A stretch of 63,460 bases of DNA from Magnetococcales bacterium (GTDB lineage: Bacteria; Pseudomonadota; Magnetococcia; Magnetococcales; JADFYX01): the NCBI GenBank assembly GCA_015231305.1, contig JADGBW010000006.1:1-63460 (forward strand), in the 5' to 3' direction. Shown piece by piece: positions 26,462 through 37,158 of this stretch (position 1 is its first letter; each line of letters starts with the position of its first letter). The position numbers and the translations under genes are program-made. The notes beneath the pieces are model-generated. The model was given only the letters and a program-made list of their open reading frames with translations, had not been told where the DNA came from and did no database searches.

Positions 26462-27046
26462 ATGAAAACCTCCCTAAAAGCCAAAAACCTAATAGCTATA
26501 GCTTTAGCAACAGCACTAAGCTGGTTAGCAACACCAGCTCAAGCAGATAACTATCGTATAGACCCTACTCACTCATTCATTGAGTTTAGTATCTCACACC
26601 TTGGTATAAGTGTTCTAAAAGGCCGTTTTAACGATATATCCGGCAACTTTAACTACGACAAACAAAAACCCAAAACTGCAAAAATATCTGTTTTGGTTAA
26701 AACTGCTAGCATAGATAGCAACCATGCTGAGCGTGACAAACATCTACGCGGCAAAGATTTTCTAGATGTAAAAAAATATCCAGAAGCCACCTTTACCACT
26801 ACATCGTTTAAGGGTAATGGCAAAACCGGAACCCTAACAGGTAAACTTACCATCCACGGTAAAACAAATAAGGTAAAAATTCCAATCACCTATGTAGGTG
26901 CAGGAAAAGATCCATGGGGTGGATATCGCATGGGGTTTGCAGGCAAAGTAAGAATCAAACGCAGCGACTACGGCATAAGCTACAATCTAGGGCCAGCGGC
27001 ACAAAGCATGGATTTAGATCTGTTTATAGAGGGTATTCGTAAATAA
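26462..27046 (+). CDS. YceI family periplasmic lipid-binding protein
   Basis: A lipocalin-like beta-barrel that in relatives binds a polyisoprenoid lipid such as a quinone precursor. A signal peptide (about 1-28, ending AQA) exports it. The mature part begins DNYRIDPTHSFIEFSISHLG and ends FIEGIRK, both family signatures. The 194 residues are full length. The gene follows b561 by 37 bases and is closed by a strong terminator. Confidence 0.95.
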   Translation: MKTSLKAKNLIAIALATALSWLATPAQADNYRIDPTHSFIEFSISHLGISVLKGRFNDISGNFNYDKQKPKTAKISVLVKTASIDSNHAERDKHLRGKDFLDVKKYPEATFTTTSFKGNGKTGTLTGKLTIHGKTNKVKIPITYVGAGKDPWGGYRMGFAGKVRIKRSDYGISYNLGPAAQSMDLDLFIEGIRK

Positions 27047-27058
27047 GAGCAGTTATAA

Positions 27059-27096
27059 AAAGCCCCATTTCAGAGTTTGAAATGGGGCTTTGTTTG
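27059..27096 (+). terminator. Terminator of the CDGSH-b561-YceI operon
   Basis: A perfect 14-bp stem (AAAGCCCCATTTCA and its complement) with a 5-base loop, followed by GTTTGTT. It begins 12 bases after the yceI stop. Confidence 0.85.
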
Positions 27097-27117
27097 TTCA
27101 ACCTACCAACATTCGTC

Positions 27118-27288
27118 CTACGCTTTTTTACTAAATATTTTTAAGATCATTGATGTCGTCCTATCTCTTCGACCAATAAAGAAGTCGCAAAGGCCCAAAA
27201 AACGCTCAGCCAAAAACTGTACATCACTTATTCGCCAGTCTTGCTGGTTATTCCACATCTTTTACAAGATTTTTTCAGTTTTACTCAT
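27118..27288 (-). pseudogene. Decayed small gene, possibly HicA-like
   Basis: On the minus strand a frame opens at ATG 27288, runs eight codons (MSKTEKIL), meets a TAA, and then continues in the same frame (KMWNNQQDWRISDVQFLAER...) to a TAG at 27118. The codons after the stop look like protein: balanced, with Trp and Asp. The segment resembles, from memory, the amino-terminal half of some HicA-type toxins (a DWRI motif followed by a leucine-rich helix), but the SH/HP part is missing, and an inverted repeat sits just upstream. It could also be translated from the internal ATG at 27258 (46 residues). The identity is a guess. Confidence 0.3.
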
Positions 27289-27296
27289 GCAGCCGT

Positions 27297-27314
27297 GGTT
27301 CCGCATACGGAACC
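27297..27314. repeat. 18-base inverted repeat upstream of the decayed small gene
   Basis: GGTTCCGCATACGGAACC has 7-base arms around CATA. It is 9 bases upstream of the start of the decayed frame, where an operator would sit. It has no T run, so it is not a good terminator for ychF. Confidence 0.5.
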
Positions 27315-27365
27315 TTAAATTTAAACTAAATTCACATAAATATCTTTATACACTCAAATAAAAAA

Positions 27366-28475
27366 TTAGACATTAAACAAGAAATGCATTACATCCCCAT
27401 CGCTTAGCTGATAGGTTTTACCCTCTAAGCGCATTTTGCCTTTTTCTTTGGCTCCCTGCTCACCATTGCAAGCGATAAAATCATCAAAACTTATCACCTC
27501 AGCGCGGATAAAGCCTTTTTGAAAATCTGTGTGGATAACACCTGCTGCTTCAGGTGCTGTCGCACCTTTTTTTACTGTCCAGGCTCTTACCTCTTTGGGG
27601 CCAACAGTAAAATATGTCATTAAACCTAACAGTTCATAAGCTTGGTGAACTAGACGGTCTAAGCCTGGTTCTTCTAGGTTTAAATCATCTAAAAACATTG
27701 CTTTTTCGTCGGCATCAAGCTCAGATATTTCAGACTCAATGGCTCCACATATTACTACCACCTCAGCCCCCTCTTCGGCTGCTTGTTTGCGTACGGCATC
27801 GGTCATTGGGTGTGCGCCGGGAGTTTGGGCTGTTACTATATCGGCCTCTGATACGTTACAAATATACAAGACAGGCTTTGCGGTAATCATGAAAAGATCT
27901 CGCAGCCCCTCTTTATCTTCAGGAGATAGATCCTGCTGGCGTATTGGTACTCCATCATTTAAGCCAGCTATAACTCTGGCATAAATATCAACTAAAATTT
28001 TTGCCTCTTTTTCACCTGTTCGTGCTTTTTTAATTACAGAATCATGCCGCTTCTGAACACTAGCTAAGTCAGCCAACATTAACTCGGTCTCAATAATTAA
28101 AATATCAGCAACAGGATCAACTCTATCTTCCACATGGGTGATATCATCATCCTCAAAACAGCGCACCACATGGGTAACAGCATCAACTTGTCGTATATGA
28201 CCTAAAAACTGATTGCCTAACCCCTCTCCTTTGGAGGCACCACTTACCAAACCAGCAATATCAACAAATTCCATTACTGTTGGTAAAACTTGTTGTGGAT
28301 TGGCAATTTTTTTTAGCTGTTCTAAACGAGGGTCAGCAACCGTAACCACACCAACATTTGGCTCTATGGTGCAGAATGGATAGTTGGCCATCTGAGCACC
28401 AGCCGCTGTTAAAGCATTAAAAATTGTAGATTTGCCAACATTAGGCAGACCGACTATACCGCATTGAAGTGCCAT
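27366..28475 (-). CDS. ychF: Redox-regulated ATPase YchF (Obg/TRAFAC family)
   Basis: YchF is a translation-associated ATPase of the Obg family that binds ribosomes and is regulated by oxidative stress. The 369 residues start with [19 protein letters not shown] (Walker A near 7-20), followed by the DIAGLV switch region (near 72-77). The carboxyl end has the TGS-like domain ([13 protein letters not shown] and [13 protein letters not shown], then [13 protein letters not shown]). It is full length and belongs to the conserved prs-rplY-pth-ychF block. Confidence 0.97.
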   Translation of the reverse strand: MALQCGIVGLPNVGKSTIFNALTAAGAQMANYPFCTIEPNVGVVTVADPRLEQLKKIANPQQVLPTVMEFVDIAGLVSGASKGEGLGNQFLGHIRQVDAVTHVVRCFEDDDITHVEDRVDPVADILIIETELMLADLASVQKRHDSVIKKARTGEKEAKILVDIYARVIAGLNDGVPIRQQDLSPEDKEGLRDLFMITAKPVLYICNVSEADIVTAQTPGAHPMTDAVRKQAAEEGAEVVVICGAIESEISELDADEKAMFLDDLNLEEPGLDRLVHQAYELLGLMTYFTVGPKEVRAWTVKKGATAPEAAGVIHTDFQKGFIRAEVISFDDFIACNGEQGAKEKGKMRLEGKTYQLSDGDVMHFLFNV

Positions 28476-28551
28476 GGGAATCCTAGAATAATGATAGAAA
28501 AGAGAACACCTAAGTGCCTAAGCGGAGTAATTAAACATATCGCTTTAAGCC

Positions 28552-29115
28552 CTAAGAATTAAGCAACTGGTTCATCGCGCCGGGCAGATCACCATCAAGT
28601 AGAGCTGACAGTGCATTTGGTAACCCGTTAAGCCTAGGATCTATCAACTCTCGTTCTTCTTTATTAAACTTTGAGAGAACAAAATTTGTAGTATCCATAC
28701 GGCCCGGTGGTCTGCCTATACCTAAACGAACCCTTATAAAATCTGGTGAACCTATGATCTGTTGAATAGACTTAAGGCCATTATGTCCACCATTACCACC
28801 ACCTTTTTTCATCCTAACTCGACCTGATACAAGGTCTAGGTCGTCATGAAAAACAATTACCTGTTCTGGTTCAAGCTTAAAAAACCGGGCTGCAGCACCT
28901 ACTGACTCTCCAGAGAGGTTCATAAATGTTTCGGGTTTTAACCAGCCAATTTTTTGTGTGCCAACTCTACCAGTGCCAAAAACTCCCTTAAACCGCTGCG
29001 AGCCAACAGATAGCCCACATTCACGGATTAATAAGTCAATGGCATCAAAGCCCAAATTATGACGGGAACCCTGATACTTTTCACCAGGGTTCCCTAATCC
29101 TACCAACAAATTCAC
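28552..29115 (-). CDS. pth: Peptidyl-tRNA hydrolase
   Basis: Pth releases peptides from prematurely dropped peptidyl-tRNA. The amino-terminal VGLGNPGEKYQGSRHNLGFDAID has the catalytic histidine (residue about 20), and the middle has HDDLDLVSGRVRMKKGGGNGGHNGLKSI with a further active-site Asp. The length (187) is normal. It lies 22 bases after rplY, so both are in one operon. Confidence 0.97.
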   Translation of the reverse strand: MNLLVGLGNPGEKYQGSRHNLGFDAIDLLIRECGLSVGSQRFKGVFGTGRVGTQKIGWLKPETFMNLSGESVGAAARFFKLEPEQVIVFHDDLDLVSGRVRMKKGGGNGGHNGLKSIQQIIGSPDFIRVRLGIGRPPGRMDTTNFVLSKFNKEERELIDPRLNGLPNALSALLDGDLPGAMNQLLNS

Positions 29116-29137
29116 GTAAAAAACAAAAGAGCCAAAA

Positions 29138-29782
29138 TTAGCTCTCTTCCCCTTCGTCAGATGCTTTCTCAGTTGTTACTTCAGTCTCAATAGCCTCTGG
29201 TGCATCAGTCTCTACCTCTTCAATCACAGGCGCACTGATATTAACAATGGTAAAGTTAACCTCTGTATTAACAACAACACCTTTTGGCATTTCAATATCC
29301 TCAATATGGATAGAATCACCAATATCCATCTCGGCCACAGATATCTCAAAGTTCTCAGGAATATCACCAGCTAAACATTGAACCTCAAGTGTACGGCGGA
29401 TTTGCTCAACCATACCACCTGCCTTAACACCTGGGCATACTTCTTCACCAAGCAAGACAACAGGAACCTCAATCTCAACTTTTTGCTTAGGATTAAAGCG
29501 CATGAAATCAACATGAACAGGGTCACCAGTTACGGGATGAGTTTGAAAACCACGCAACAGAACCATCTGTTTGGCACTACCTATAACTAGCGTCTGCCGT
29601 TGGGTACGGAGTGCAGAGCCGTTTTTCTCAACAACTTCCATCCACTCTTTAGAGTTTAAAGATAAGTTAACGTTATCTTTACCACCACCATAAAGTACTG
29701 CTGGTAGATTACCTTCGCGACGCATCAAGCGGGCCACCCCCTTGCCGGTCCCCTCTCGTTTTTCAGCTTTAATTGTTGCCAT
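29138..29782 (-). CDS. rplY: Ribosomal protein L25/general stress protein Ctc
   Basis: The L25 domain at the amino end binds 5S rRNA (REGTGKGVARLMRREGNLPAVLYG, residues about 9-32). It is followed by the Ctc-type beta domain with VHVDFMRF and VPVVLLGEEVCPGVKAGG, and an acidic tail rich in Glu, Thr and Ala. At 214 residues it is the long (Ctc) form, not the 94-residue E. coli form. It lies between prs and pth. Confidence 0.96.
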   Translation of the reverse strand: MATIKAEKREGTGKGVARLMRREGNLPAVLYGGGKDNVNLSLNSKEWMEVVEKNGSALRTQRQTLVIGSAKQMVLLRGFQTHPVTGDPVHVDFMRFNPKQKVEIEVPVVLLGEEVCPGVKAGGMVEQIRRTLEVQCLAGDIPENFEISVAEMDIGDSIHIEDIEMPKGVVVNTEVNFTIVNISAPVIEEVETDAPEAIETEVTTEKASDEGEES

Positions 29783-29950
29783 GAAACAGACTCCTCAAAA
29801 AATAATACAATAAAAAAAAACAGGAATATCTACCAAACCATTCACAAAAAATAGCCTTTATTACCAAGACATTAAATATAAATGTCTGGTTAAATAAAGA
29901 ATATCAAACGTCCAGCCTCCAGGGGTGCTGATAACGCTTTGAAAATGAAA

Positions 29951-29975
29951 TGCCTAATTAATAAATATTTAGGCA
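29951..29975 (-). terminator. Possible terminator of prs
   Basis: A 7-bp stem TGCCTAA/TTAGGCA around an AT loop, about 35 bases after the prs stop. On the minus strand it is followed by ATTTCATTTTC, so the T run is weak. Confidence 0.4.
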
Positions 29976-30009
29976 AGATCCTGCAAAACATAAAATAAAA
30001 CAAATACTA

Positions 30010-30954
30010 TTAAACAAATAGAGAGCTAACGGACTCCTCATCACATACTCGGCGAATGGCCTCACCTAGGAGGTTGGAGACGGTGTAGCTTTGAATTTTA
30101 TCACAAGCAACGGCAGCTTCACTCAACTGGATTGTATCGGTTACAATTAAACGGGACAAGCCGGAGTTTTGAATCCGATCAACCGCAGGACCGGATAGAA
30201 CACCGTGTGAGCAAACCGCTATAACTGAATTGGCCCCTCTCTCCAACAAAGCATCAGCAGCTTTAGTTAGTGTTCCTGCTGTATCAACCATATCATCGAC
30301 GATAATACAATCTTTCCCCTCTACATGACCAATAATATTATGAACTTCAGCAACATTCGCTGCTGGACGGCGTTTATCGATAATTGCAAGATCAGCATTT
30401 AAACGTTTTGCATATGAGCGAGCACGCACAACACCACCAACATCTGGGGAGATTATAACTATATTAGAAGTATCAAGCTCTCGTATAGCCCCTAATAGGG
30501 TTGGTGTTGCATAAAGATTATCAACTGGCATATTAAAAAAGCCTTGGATCTGTCCTGCATGCAGGTCCATAGTTAATACTCTTCCCACACCAGCAGCATG
30601 GAGAAGGTCTGCAACAAGTTTAGCTGTGATAGGTGTTCTACCTGCCTCTTTACGATCTTGGCGAGCATAACCATAGTATGGTATAACAGCCGTTATTCGA
30701 CCAGCAGAAGCCCTGCGTAAGGCATCAACCATAATCAAAATTTCCATAAGATGATCATTGGCTGGTGATGAACTAGGTTGAACAACAAACACATCCTTTC
30801 CACGAACATTTTCATCGATCTGAACAAATATTTCCCCATCAGAAAACCGCTTGATTGTTACAGCAGAAGGATTAACAGAGAGATACGTACAAATCCGTTT
30901 GGCAAGTTCGGGGTTGGCAGTACCAGAAAAAATCTTTAATTTATCGATAGACAT
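30010..30954 (-). CDS. prs: Ribose-phosphate pyrophosphokinase
   Basis: Makes PRPP from ribose-5-phosphate and ATP, for nucleotide, NAD and histidine synthesis. The 314 residues include [13 protein letters not shown] (near 9), RYARQDRKE-type loop [21 protein letters not shown], the [11 protein letters not shown] region, and the PRPP-binding signature [16 protein letters not shown] (near 215). Full length and very conserved. It heads the prs-rplY-pth-ychF block. Confidence 0.98.
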   Translation of the reverse strand: MSIDKLKIFSGTANPELAKRICTYLSVNPSAVTIKRFSDGEIFVQIDENVRGKDVFVVQPSSSPANDHLMEILIMVDALRRASAGRITAVIPYYGYARQDRKEAGRTPITAKLVADLLHAAGVGRVLTMDLHAGQIQGFFNMPVDNLYATPTLLGAIRELDTSNIVIISPDVGGVVRARSYAKRLNADLAIIDKRRPAANVAEVHNIIGHVEGKDCIIVDDMVDTAGTLTKAADALLERGANSVIAVCSHGVLSGPAVDRIQNSGLSRLIVTDTIQLSEAAVACDKIQSYTVSNLLGEAIRRVCDEESVSSLFV

Positions 30955-31160
30955 AGCTATAACTTTAAGGGGCTCTTAGTGAGGGGATGTCAGGGTATTG
31001 CTAATACTTAAAAAAAACTGCTAACTCCATACAGGAATATTCTTTTGAATTTGCGAAGAAAAATACACCCCTTCTCTCATCAAAGCAACCATTAAACTGA
31101 TAGTTTGCATTATCCCCCCATCAGGCATCTAAATTTTTTAAAAATATATCTACCCAATAC

Positions 31161-31198
31161 AAAAAAAAACCTGTCTTTCCTTGAGGAAAGACAGGTTT
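31161..31198 (-). terminator. Strong intrinsic terminator of the ankyrin gene
   Basis: A perfect 14-bp stem (AAACCTGTCTTTCC and its complement) with a 4-base loop. On the minus strand it is followed by a run of T residues. It starts about 37 bases after the ankyrin-gene stop. Confidence 0.9.
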
Positions 31199-31234
31199 AT
31201 GGTCACAGAAAAAAAATATTTAACTGGTTTACTA

Positions 31235-32320
31235 TCAACGAGCAGCCAAATTAACCATCTTTTTATATTTCAATGAAGATTCAACATGGCCAGAATTTAA
31301 TGGTGACAATAACTCTACGACATCTTGATAACCTCCAATTTTTGCTAGAGTCAAAGGTGTGTTACCAAGAGAATCAACCGCATTTTTATCAGCACCAGAG
31401 TCTATTAAAGTAGTAGCAGCCATTAAACGGCCTTTTCTTGCTGCCCAGTGTAGAGGGGTCTCACCATATTGAGCTTTAGGATCAATATCATTAGTTAAAC
31501 TAGACAACAATTTAATAATAGAAGAGAAACCTTCAGCAGCTGCCCAATGTAGAGGTGTATCTCCAGAAACGCCCTTAGAGTTAACAGATACACCACTTTC
31601 AACAATTAAAAAACGAGCTGTCTCCAAGGCTCCACGACGTACAGCCCAATATAGTGGTGTGCGACCATGAAGGTTAGCAATATTTGGATTTGCCCCTCCT
31701 TTTATAAGAAGCTTTACTATATTTTGATTGTTCTCTTCTGCTGCCCAGTGCAGAGCACTATCACCTGATATGTCTTGAACATCTATTACTGCACCATAAC
31801 TTACCAACTGTTGCACCAACTCAATGTTACCTTCACCTGCTGCCCAATGTAGAGCAGTATTACCTTTTGAGTTGACAATATTTGGGTTTGCCCCTTTTTC
31901 TAATAAAGCTTGGGAAATTTCCAAAGAACCACTAGCAGCTGCAATCATATGGATTGGTGTATCACCACGTTTATCTTGCACATTAACTTTTGCTCCATGG
32001 CTCAATAATAAATTTACCACAGAGAGATCATTTTTAATTACTGAAAAATGGAGGGGAGTAAGCCCAAAGCCATCGACTGCATTTACATCTTGGCCTTCAT
32101 TTATCAACCTAGTAACAACTTGAAAATTTTCATTTTCAATAGCTTTATGAAGAGCTGTTCGTGTGGATTTTTTTGGCTTATCAATAATAACTGCACCCAT
32201 CCCTCTTTCAATTGCTGAACCATAATTGGGCACAAAGACAACAGAAAATAGACAGACCAGAACAGCTAAATATAGTGGTTTGAAAATTTTCTTAAGGAAA
32301 ACCAACTCAAAACTGAACAT
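31235..32320 (-). CDS. Exported ankyrin-repeat protein
   Basis: A 361-residue protein with an amino-terminal hydrophobic segment (about 14-35), suggesting export or inner-membrane anchoring, and then about nine ankyrin repeats (residues 53 to about 350). The repeats have the usual (D/N)TALHWAA...G...LV..L...GA..N.. form and many carry HWAA. No enzymatic domain is present, so it is a protein-binding scaffold with unknown partner. It is monocistronic with its own strong terminator. Bacterial ankyrin proteins in the periplasm sometimes serve oxidative-stress enzymes; that is not shown here. Confidence 0.85.
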   Translation of the reverse strand: MFSFELVFLKKIFKPLYLAVLVCLFSVVFVPNYGSAIERGMGAVIIDKPKKSTRTALHKAIENENFQVVTRLINEGQDVNAVDGFGLTPLHFSVIKNDLSVVNLLLSHGAKVNVQDKRGDTPIHMIAAASGSLEISQALLEKGANPNIVNSKGNTALHWAAGEGNIELVQQLVSYGAVIDVQDISGDSALHWAAEENNQNIVKLLIKGGANPNIANLHGRTPLYWAVRRGALETARFLIVESGVSVNSKGVSGDTPLHWAAAEGFSSIIKLLSSLTNDIDPKAQYGETPLHWAARKGRLMAATTLIDSGADKNAVDSLGNTPLTLAKIGGYQDVVELLSPLNSGHVESSLKYKKMVNLAAR

Positions 32321-32725
32321 TTTTGATTCCTCTTTAAAGCTTCATCAATAGTATTAGTGGCACGTAGAAACTCTAACTCGCAATAACCTTGCCACATCAA
32401 TAGCAAATAATTTTGACATTATTTTTCAATACGTTACCAAAGAAAGATAAAATTATATAACTATGAAAAACCTATAAATGCCAAGAATTTGTCAATAATT
32501 TTAACATATTATATTTGTTTCGATCCTTGTATATGCTTTCATTAAGTAAGAGCTTGTTATGTAAATTAAAATATATAAAGCACATCTCAGCTTGTTGGTG
32601 AAAAGATATATTTCTGTTATGCTTGAAAATTATTAAGTTACACAACTTCATGCCTTTTAATTATCAAAGCAACATTATATTATTGAAAATATTTAGTTTA
32701 ACTATAAAAAAAGAATAGATAATTT
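32321..32725. other. 405-base divergent intergenic region
   Basis: An AT-rich stretch between the minus-strand ankyrin gene and the plus-strand MetF-like gene. It must hold both promoters. I saw no coding frame, no clear binding site and no terminator in it. Confidence 0.5.
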
Positions 32726-33481
32726 ATGATTCATAACAATAAAACCCGTATATCCATAGAACTTGTGCCCCGTAACGAAGAAGTCTTAAAAAAAGAGCTT
32801 AATCTCCTTAAGGAACAGTTTAAAACTGTAAACCTGATTAACATCCCCGATTTGACCAGCTTTGACATTCGTTCCTGGGAAGGGTGCGCAGTTGCTTCAC
32901 AATATTTCACCCATACAATCCCCCATATACGTGCAAAAGATATTGATCCCAATAGCCCTCTACCTATGAAACAATTTTTAATTGATAGTGGCATCAATGA
33001 AGTTCTAGTAGTAACAGGTGATCCACATACTGACCCCAACATACCTCAGTATAATGTTAACTCTGTTGATATAATTAAAAAATTTAAAACAGAAATGCCT
33101 GATATTAAGATCTATGCTGCTATAGACCAGTACCGCTCAGGTTTTCAAAAAGAGATGCACTATCTGTTGGAAAAACAGGCAGCTGGAGCAGTTGGTTTTT
33201 TTACCCAACCATTTTTTGACATACGCTTTATGGAAATTTATGGAGAAATTCTTGCCGATTATGAGGTTTTTTGGGGAGTGTCACCTGTAACATCTGAAAA
33301 ATCGAAAGCATACTGGGAAAAAAGAAACTGCGTAGTCTTCCCCCAAGAATTTAAACCAACCTTAGAGTGGAACCGAAAGTTTGCCAGTCAAGCCCTAAAA
33401 TATGCCAAAGCCAGCAATACTAACATCTACTTTATGCCTATTCGTATTGATATAGAGAAGTATCTTGGTGGTATAGTGTAG
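32726..33481 (+). CDS. MetF-like methylenetetrahydrofolate reductase family protein (short)
   Basis: A TIM-barrel protein related to 5,10-methylenetetrahydrofolate reductase. Signatures are ISIELVPRNEE (near 10, with the family catalytic glutamate position), VVTGDPHTDP (near 94) and AVGFFTQPFFDIRFM (near 155). At 251 residues it is about 40 shorter than E. coli MetF and ends soon after the last barrel strand. Some FAD contacts may differ. It stands alone, so a true methionine role is not shown; it may be a specialised folate or C1 enzyme. Confidence 0.75.
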   Translation: MIHNNKTRISIELVPRNEEVLKKELNLLKEQFKTVNLINIPDLTSFDIRSWEGCAVASQYFTHTIPHIRAKDIDPNSPLPMKQFLIDSGINEVLVVTGDPHTDPNIPQYNVNSVDIIKKFKTEMPDIKIYAAIDQYRSGFQKEMHYLLEKQAAGAVGFFTQPFFDIRFMEIYGEILADYEVFWGVSPVTSEKSKAYWEKRNCVVFPQEFKPTLEWNRKFASQALKYAKASNTNIYFMPIRIDIEKYLGGIV

Positions 33482-33518
33482 AAAAATATTAAAAATTTAT
33501 AGTGATCTCAAACCAAAA

Positions 33519-33558
33519 CATACACTATAAAACCAACTTGTTGATTTTATAGTGTATG
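33519..33558. terminator. Bidirectional hairpin between convergent genes
   Basis: A perfect 14-bp stem (CATACACTATAAAA and its complement) with a 12-base loop, placed between two convergent genes. The stem is AT rich and has T runs within it, so it can serve both directions. Confidence 0.6.
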
Positions 33559-33592
33559 TAGCACTGAATTATTAAGTTAGATAGTAACTACT

Positions 33593-36580
33593 TTATTTAG
33601 ACTCAATATTAATATCTAGCATATCTGCAATAACAGCCAAAGTAGCTTTTGCGCTATTAAAATCTATATTTCCTATCTGTTCTTCTAGTCGTTGCAACTC
33701 ATACCTGGCTTTATTATCTACCCCAACTAATAATTTATTAAGATTTTCAAATTTTTCTTCAGCATCAAATGATTGGATTTTTAACTTCTCTAGCAGATCA
33801 ATCATTACAGGGGTTATTAATGCTATATCCAAATTGTGAGCATCTTTACCACCACTTAATTCTATTATCTTAGCATTAGCTTCCTCATCTCTGTTTTTCA
33901 GAATCTCTATGGCACTTACAACTTCTTCAATAGAACTCTCAAGCTCATCAACTAATCTAAGTCGCCCTTCTACAGGTTGTGAAAAACTTTTTTCAAAAGC
34001 CAATGCTGCAACAAAAATTCTTTTGGCAGAGATATTTCCGGCTATACCTTTAATCGTATGAGCTATATTACTAGCATTGATCAAGTCTTCATTCTTTTGT
34101 GTCGCCAATAATGAGCGTATTTTACTAGCAGTCTGGGAGTGATTACGATGAAATTCAAACAATAGCGACTTAAACACACGATGGTTGCCGTTAAGCCTTT
34201 CTAGAGCCTCATCGACTTCAATTCCGGATAGATTTTCAGGAATAATATTATTTGTTAGATCTCTTTTCTGCTTAGGAGGAGTAGCTAATCCAAGCCCATC
34301 ACGTGGTTTGATATGTTCCACCAATGCAGCATAGAGCTTTGCCCTGTCAATAGGCTTGGTTATATGATCATTCATACCAACAGAAAGGCTTTTATCACGA
34401 TCACCACTCATTGCATGAGCAGTCATGGCGATAATTGGTAACTCCTTGTATTGTAAGTCTTTGCGAATCTGGCGAGTAGCTTGTAAACCATCCATTTCTG
34501 GCATTTGAATATCCATCAAAACTGCATCGTAACTCGACTTTTTGACCATTTTTACTGCTTCTAAACCATCTTTTGCCTGATCTACAATAAGACTTACACC
34601 TTCTAAAATTTCTACTGCAACCTGAAGATTGATAGAATTATCCTCTGCCAACAAGACGCGGGCTCCACCAATATGTTTGATTATTTGGGCTGTATCAACA
34701 ACTCCCTCTTTAACCCGGAAAGTCTTAGCGACATCCTTGCCAAAAACATCCATGATGGAGTCAAATATTATTGAACAATTAACAGGCTTGCTAACAGCTT
34801 CATCCACTCCCACTAAACGTCCCTTTTCCAGTAGCTCTTCTTCACGATCAAAGGGTGTCAGTAAAATCATCTTGGGAACAACCTCACCCTTAAAAGTCTC
34901 ATTTATCTGCTCAATGGTTTTAAGCCCATCCATATTCGGCATAAACCAATCTACTATAACCAATTGATATGGCCTCTCTTTGTCTATGCCCTCCCTTACT
35001 GCATCCAAAGCTTCTTGCCCGGAACTAACACCAGTTGCTATAAACCCAAACATTTCAAGTGTCTTTATTAATGATTTTTTAGCAGATAGATTATCATCTA
35101 CAACCAAAGCACGAAGATGCTCCATATCCTCTGGGGGAATCATATTTACATCCTCGCCACCCAGATTGCGTTGGAAAGTTGCTGTAAAATAGAATGTACT
35201 TCCTTGCCCAGATTTTGATTCTACCCAAATCTTGCCCCCCATCATTGTCACCAGCTTTTGACTTATTGACAGCCCAAGGCCTGTTCCGCCAAACTTACGG
35301 GTTGTAGAACTATCAGCTTGAACAAAAGCATGAAAAAGCTTATCTGCCTGGCTTTTGGTCAGCCCTATTCCGGTATCACGAACTGAAAATTCCAGTGTTA
35401 CACTGTCCGCTGATTCTTGAACAGTTTTTACCTGAACTTCAATTTCTCCTTCATCAGTAAATTTAATGGCATTGCCAATTAGGTTAAGCAAAACCTGCTC
35501 AAGACGGAGGGAGTCTCCATGCAACTCGTAACGACACTCTTCTGAAACACATAAAATAAACTCTAGGTGTTTTTTAGCTACCTTTGCACGAAACAGATCG
35601 GATAAATGTTCAAATATTTCCCTTACTAGAAAATCACTGTTCTCTAATTCAAGTTTACCAGCTTCTATCTTGGAATAATCCAAAATATCGTTGATAATTC
35701 TAAGTAAGGATCGAGATGAGTTTGAAATTTTGTTAAAATAATCTAGGGTTTGTTGTGATTGCTCAACTTGAATAGCCAACTCAGAAAGGCCAATAACTGC
35801 ATTCATAGGAGTTCTTATTTCGTGGCTCATGTTAGCAAGAAATTCGGACTTAGCCTTAGTTGCCTTCTCCAACTTTGATCTCTGATCGGTCAGATCCCAT
35901 GTCATTTTACGGAATGCAGTTGCTAATTCTCCAATTTCATCCTGAGATGAAACATCAATTTCTGTATTAAATTTTCCCTTACCAATCTCTATTGAGGCCT
36001 TTCGAAGAGCTTCTATAGGGGTTGATATTATCTTTTGAAACCAAATTGTTAGAAATATTGCTATTAGAAGAGAAATAAACAGCACCACTAAACCTAAAAA
36101 GATACTTCTCCAAATCTTCTCCTTTAACTCAGACAGATTAGCATGAATTATAATTGACCCAATAACCTCTTCTTCCAAAACTATCTTTTCTCTTAAAATC
36201 AGCCTGTCAGAATCAAACAAAAAATTTTCATCTTGAGAGAGAGATGCATGATTAGGGTTAAATGACTTATGATCTGAACGAATATATTCAGTAAACAAAT
36301 CTCCATCCGCTGTAAATAGTGTAGCAGAATCTATTGTGGTAGCAGTCTCTAGTGCTTGAAGAATATTGTAGGCGGTATCAGGGTCATTAAAGGCCAAAGC
36401 TGCCCTGCTATTGAGTGCTATAATACGAGTCTGTATAAGGATATCTTTTTTAATCTCTTCTCGTTCAATAAAATAGTCTGTCGCAATAAATGCCGTACTA
36501 GCCAAAAGCAGGGTTAAACAGCTTATAAGGGTCATTATCCCTATGAGCTTTTTCCGAATTGAGAGATCTCTAAAATTCAT
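33593..36580 (-). CDS. Hybrid sensor histidine kinase with two receivers and an Hpt domain
   Basis: A 995-residue BarA-like phosphorelay kinase. Order: helix 1 (about 14-36), periplasmic sensor (about 40-155), helix 2 (about 159-180), HAMP (about 181-235), HisKA with phospho-His253 ([10 protein letters not shown]), HATPase with Asn370 and DTGIG at 402, receiver 1 with Asp544, receiver 2 with Asp690, and Hpt with His841 ([10 protein letters not shown]). All phospho-residues are present. No output domain is fused, so a separate regulator should take the phosphate. It is the last gene of an operon with a YfiR protein and a TonB receptor. Confidence 0.95.
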   Translation of the reverse strand: MNFRDLSIRKKLIGIMTLISCLTLLLASTAFIATDYFIEREEIKKDILIQTRIIALNSRAALAFNDPDTAYNILQALETATTIDSATLFTADGDLFTEYIRSDHKSFNPNHASLSQDENFLFDSDRLILREKIVLEEEVIGSIIIHANLSELKEKIWRSIFLGLVVLFISLLIAIFLTIWFQKIISTPIEALRKASIEIGKGKFNTEIDVSSQDEIGELATAFRKMTWDLTDQRSKLEKATKAKSEFLANMSHEIRTPMNAVIGLSELAIQVEQSQQTLDYFNKISNSSRSLLRIINDILDYSKIEAGKLELENSDFLVREIFEHLSDLFRAKVAKKHLEFILCVSEECRYELHGDSLRLEQVLLNLIGNAIKFTDEGEIEVQVKTVQESADSVTLEFSVRDTGIGLTKSQADKLFHAFVQADSSTTRKFGGTGLGLSISQKLVTMMGGKIWVESKSGQGSTFYFTATFQRNLGGEDVNMIPPEDMEHLRALVVDDNLSAKKSLIKTLEMFGFIATGVSSGQEALDAVREGIDKERPYQLVIVDWFMPNMDGLKTIEQINETFKGEVVPKMILLTPFDREEELLEKGRLVGVDEAVSKPVNCSIIFDSIMDVFGKDVAKTFRVKEGVVDTAQIIKHIGGARVLLAEDNSINLQVAVEILEGVSLIVDQAKDGLEAVKMVKKSSYDAVLMDIQMPEMDGLQATRQIRKDLQYKELPIIAMTAHAMSGDRDKSLSVGMNDHITKPIDRAKLYAALVEHIKPRDGLGLATPPKQKRDLTNNIIPENLSGIEVDEALERLNGNHRVFKSLLFEFHRNHSQTASKIRSLLATQKNEDLINASNIAHTIKGIAGNISAKRIFVAALAFEKSFSQPVEGRLRLVDELESSIEEVVSAIEILKNRDEEANAKIIELSGGKDAHNLDIALITPVMIDLLEKLKIQSFDAEEKFENLNKLLVGVDNKARYELQRLEEQIGNIDFNSAKATLAVIADMLDINIESK

Positions 36581-36595
36581 GGTTTTTTAGCAACC

Positions 36596-37150
36596 TTATT
36601 GAACGTTTATACCCACCTGCAGCATGGTAGCACTTATCTTTAAGCCAGCATCTTCTGCCCTTTCTTGACTTATTTCAAAGCGTAACTTTTGTTCTCTTGT
36701 TGTAAAGTTAACCATTCCCCCATGTTGTACAAAACTGTCAATCTCACCAACAGTTAGAACAGGGCTGCCTATTACACCTGTAAAAATTGATTGTAAGTTG
36801 CTGGCTTCAGATCTGCTAACAAATAGTATATGACAATCTGCCACACTTTTAACATCATCTAATCTACGGATAGTTATCCGTCTCTTTTTTACCTTTTTTT
36901 TAGAGAGAACTGACAATAATTTACCAAATGGGTCATCACCAATTATACAGAGTTGAAAGTTAGCATTATTATCAGAAAAAGCTGTTGTGGGCCATTTGAC
37001 AAATTTAGTGAAATGGTACAGATAAGCGACCTTAAGTTGATGCTCTTTGGATAAACCAGCATACGCAACCCCGCTTGTAGTTACACAAAAAATAGCAGCA
37101 AGAGTGATAGCTGCTATTTTGGAGGCAAATATTTTTTTTAACAACATCAT
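36596..37150 (-). CDS. YfiR family periplasmic protein
   Basis: A secreted protein with a signal peptide (about 1-32, ending AYAG) and the family core EHQLKVAYLYHFTKFVKWP. In Pseudomonas YfiR represses the diguanylate cyclase YfiN from the periplasm. Here the partner may be the sensor kinase 15 bases downstream instead, with the TonB receptor upstream by 8 bases. The length (184) is normal. The family is clear; the local function is inferred. Confidence 0.85.
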   Translation of the reverse strand: MMLLKKIFASKIAAITLAAIFCVTTSGVAYAGLSKEHQLKVAYLYHFTKFVKWPTTAFSDNNANFQLCIIGDDPFGKLLSVLSKKKVKKRRITIRRLDDVKSVADCHILFVSRSEASNLQSIFTGVIGSPVLTVGEIDSFVQHGGMVNFTTREQKLRFEISQERAEDAGLKISATMLQVGINVQ

Positions 37151-37158
37151 AATCTAAA

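Noticed and set aside
27077-27361. Open frame of 94 codons on the plus strand
   Set aside because: It starts inside a clear terminator stem, has no ribosome site and its translation looks like noise (many Lys, Arg and Leu in odd order).
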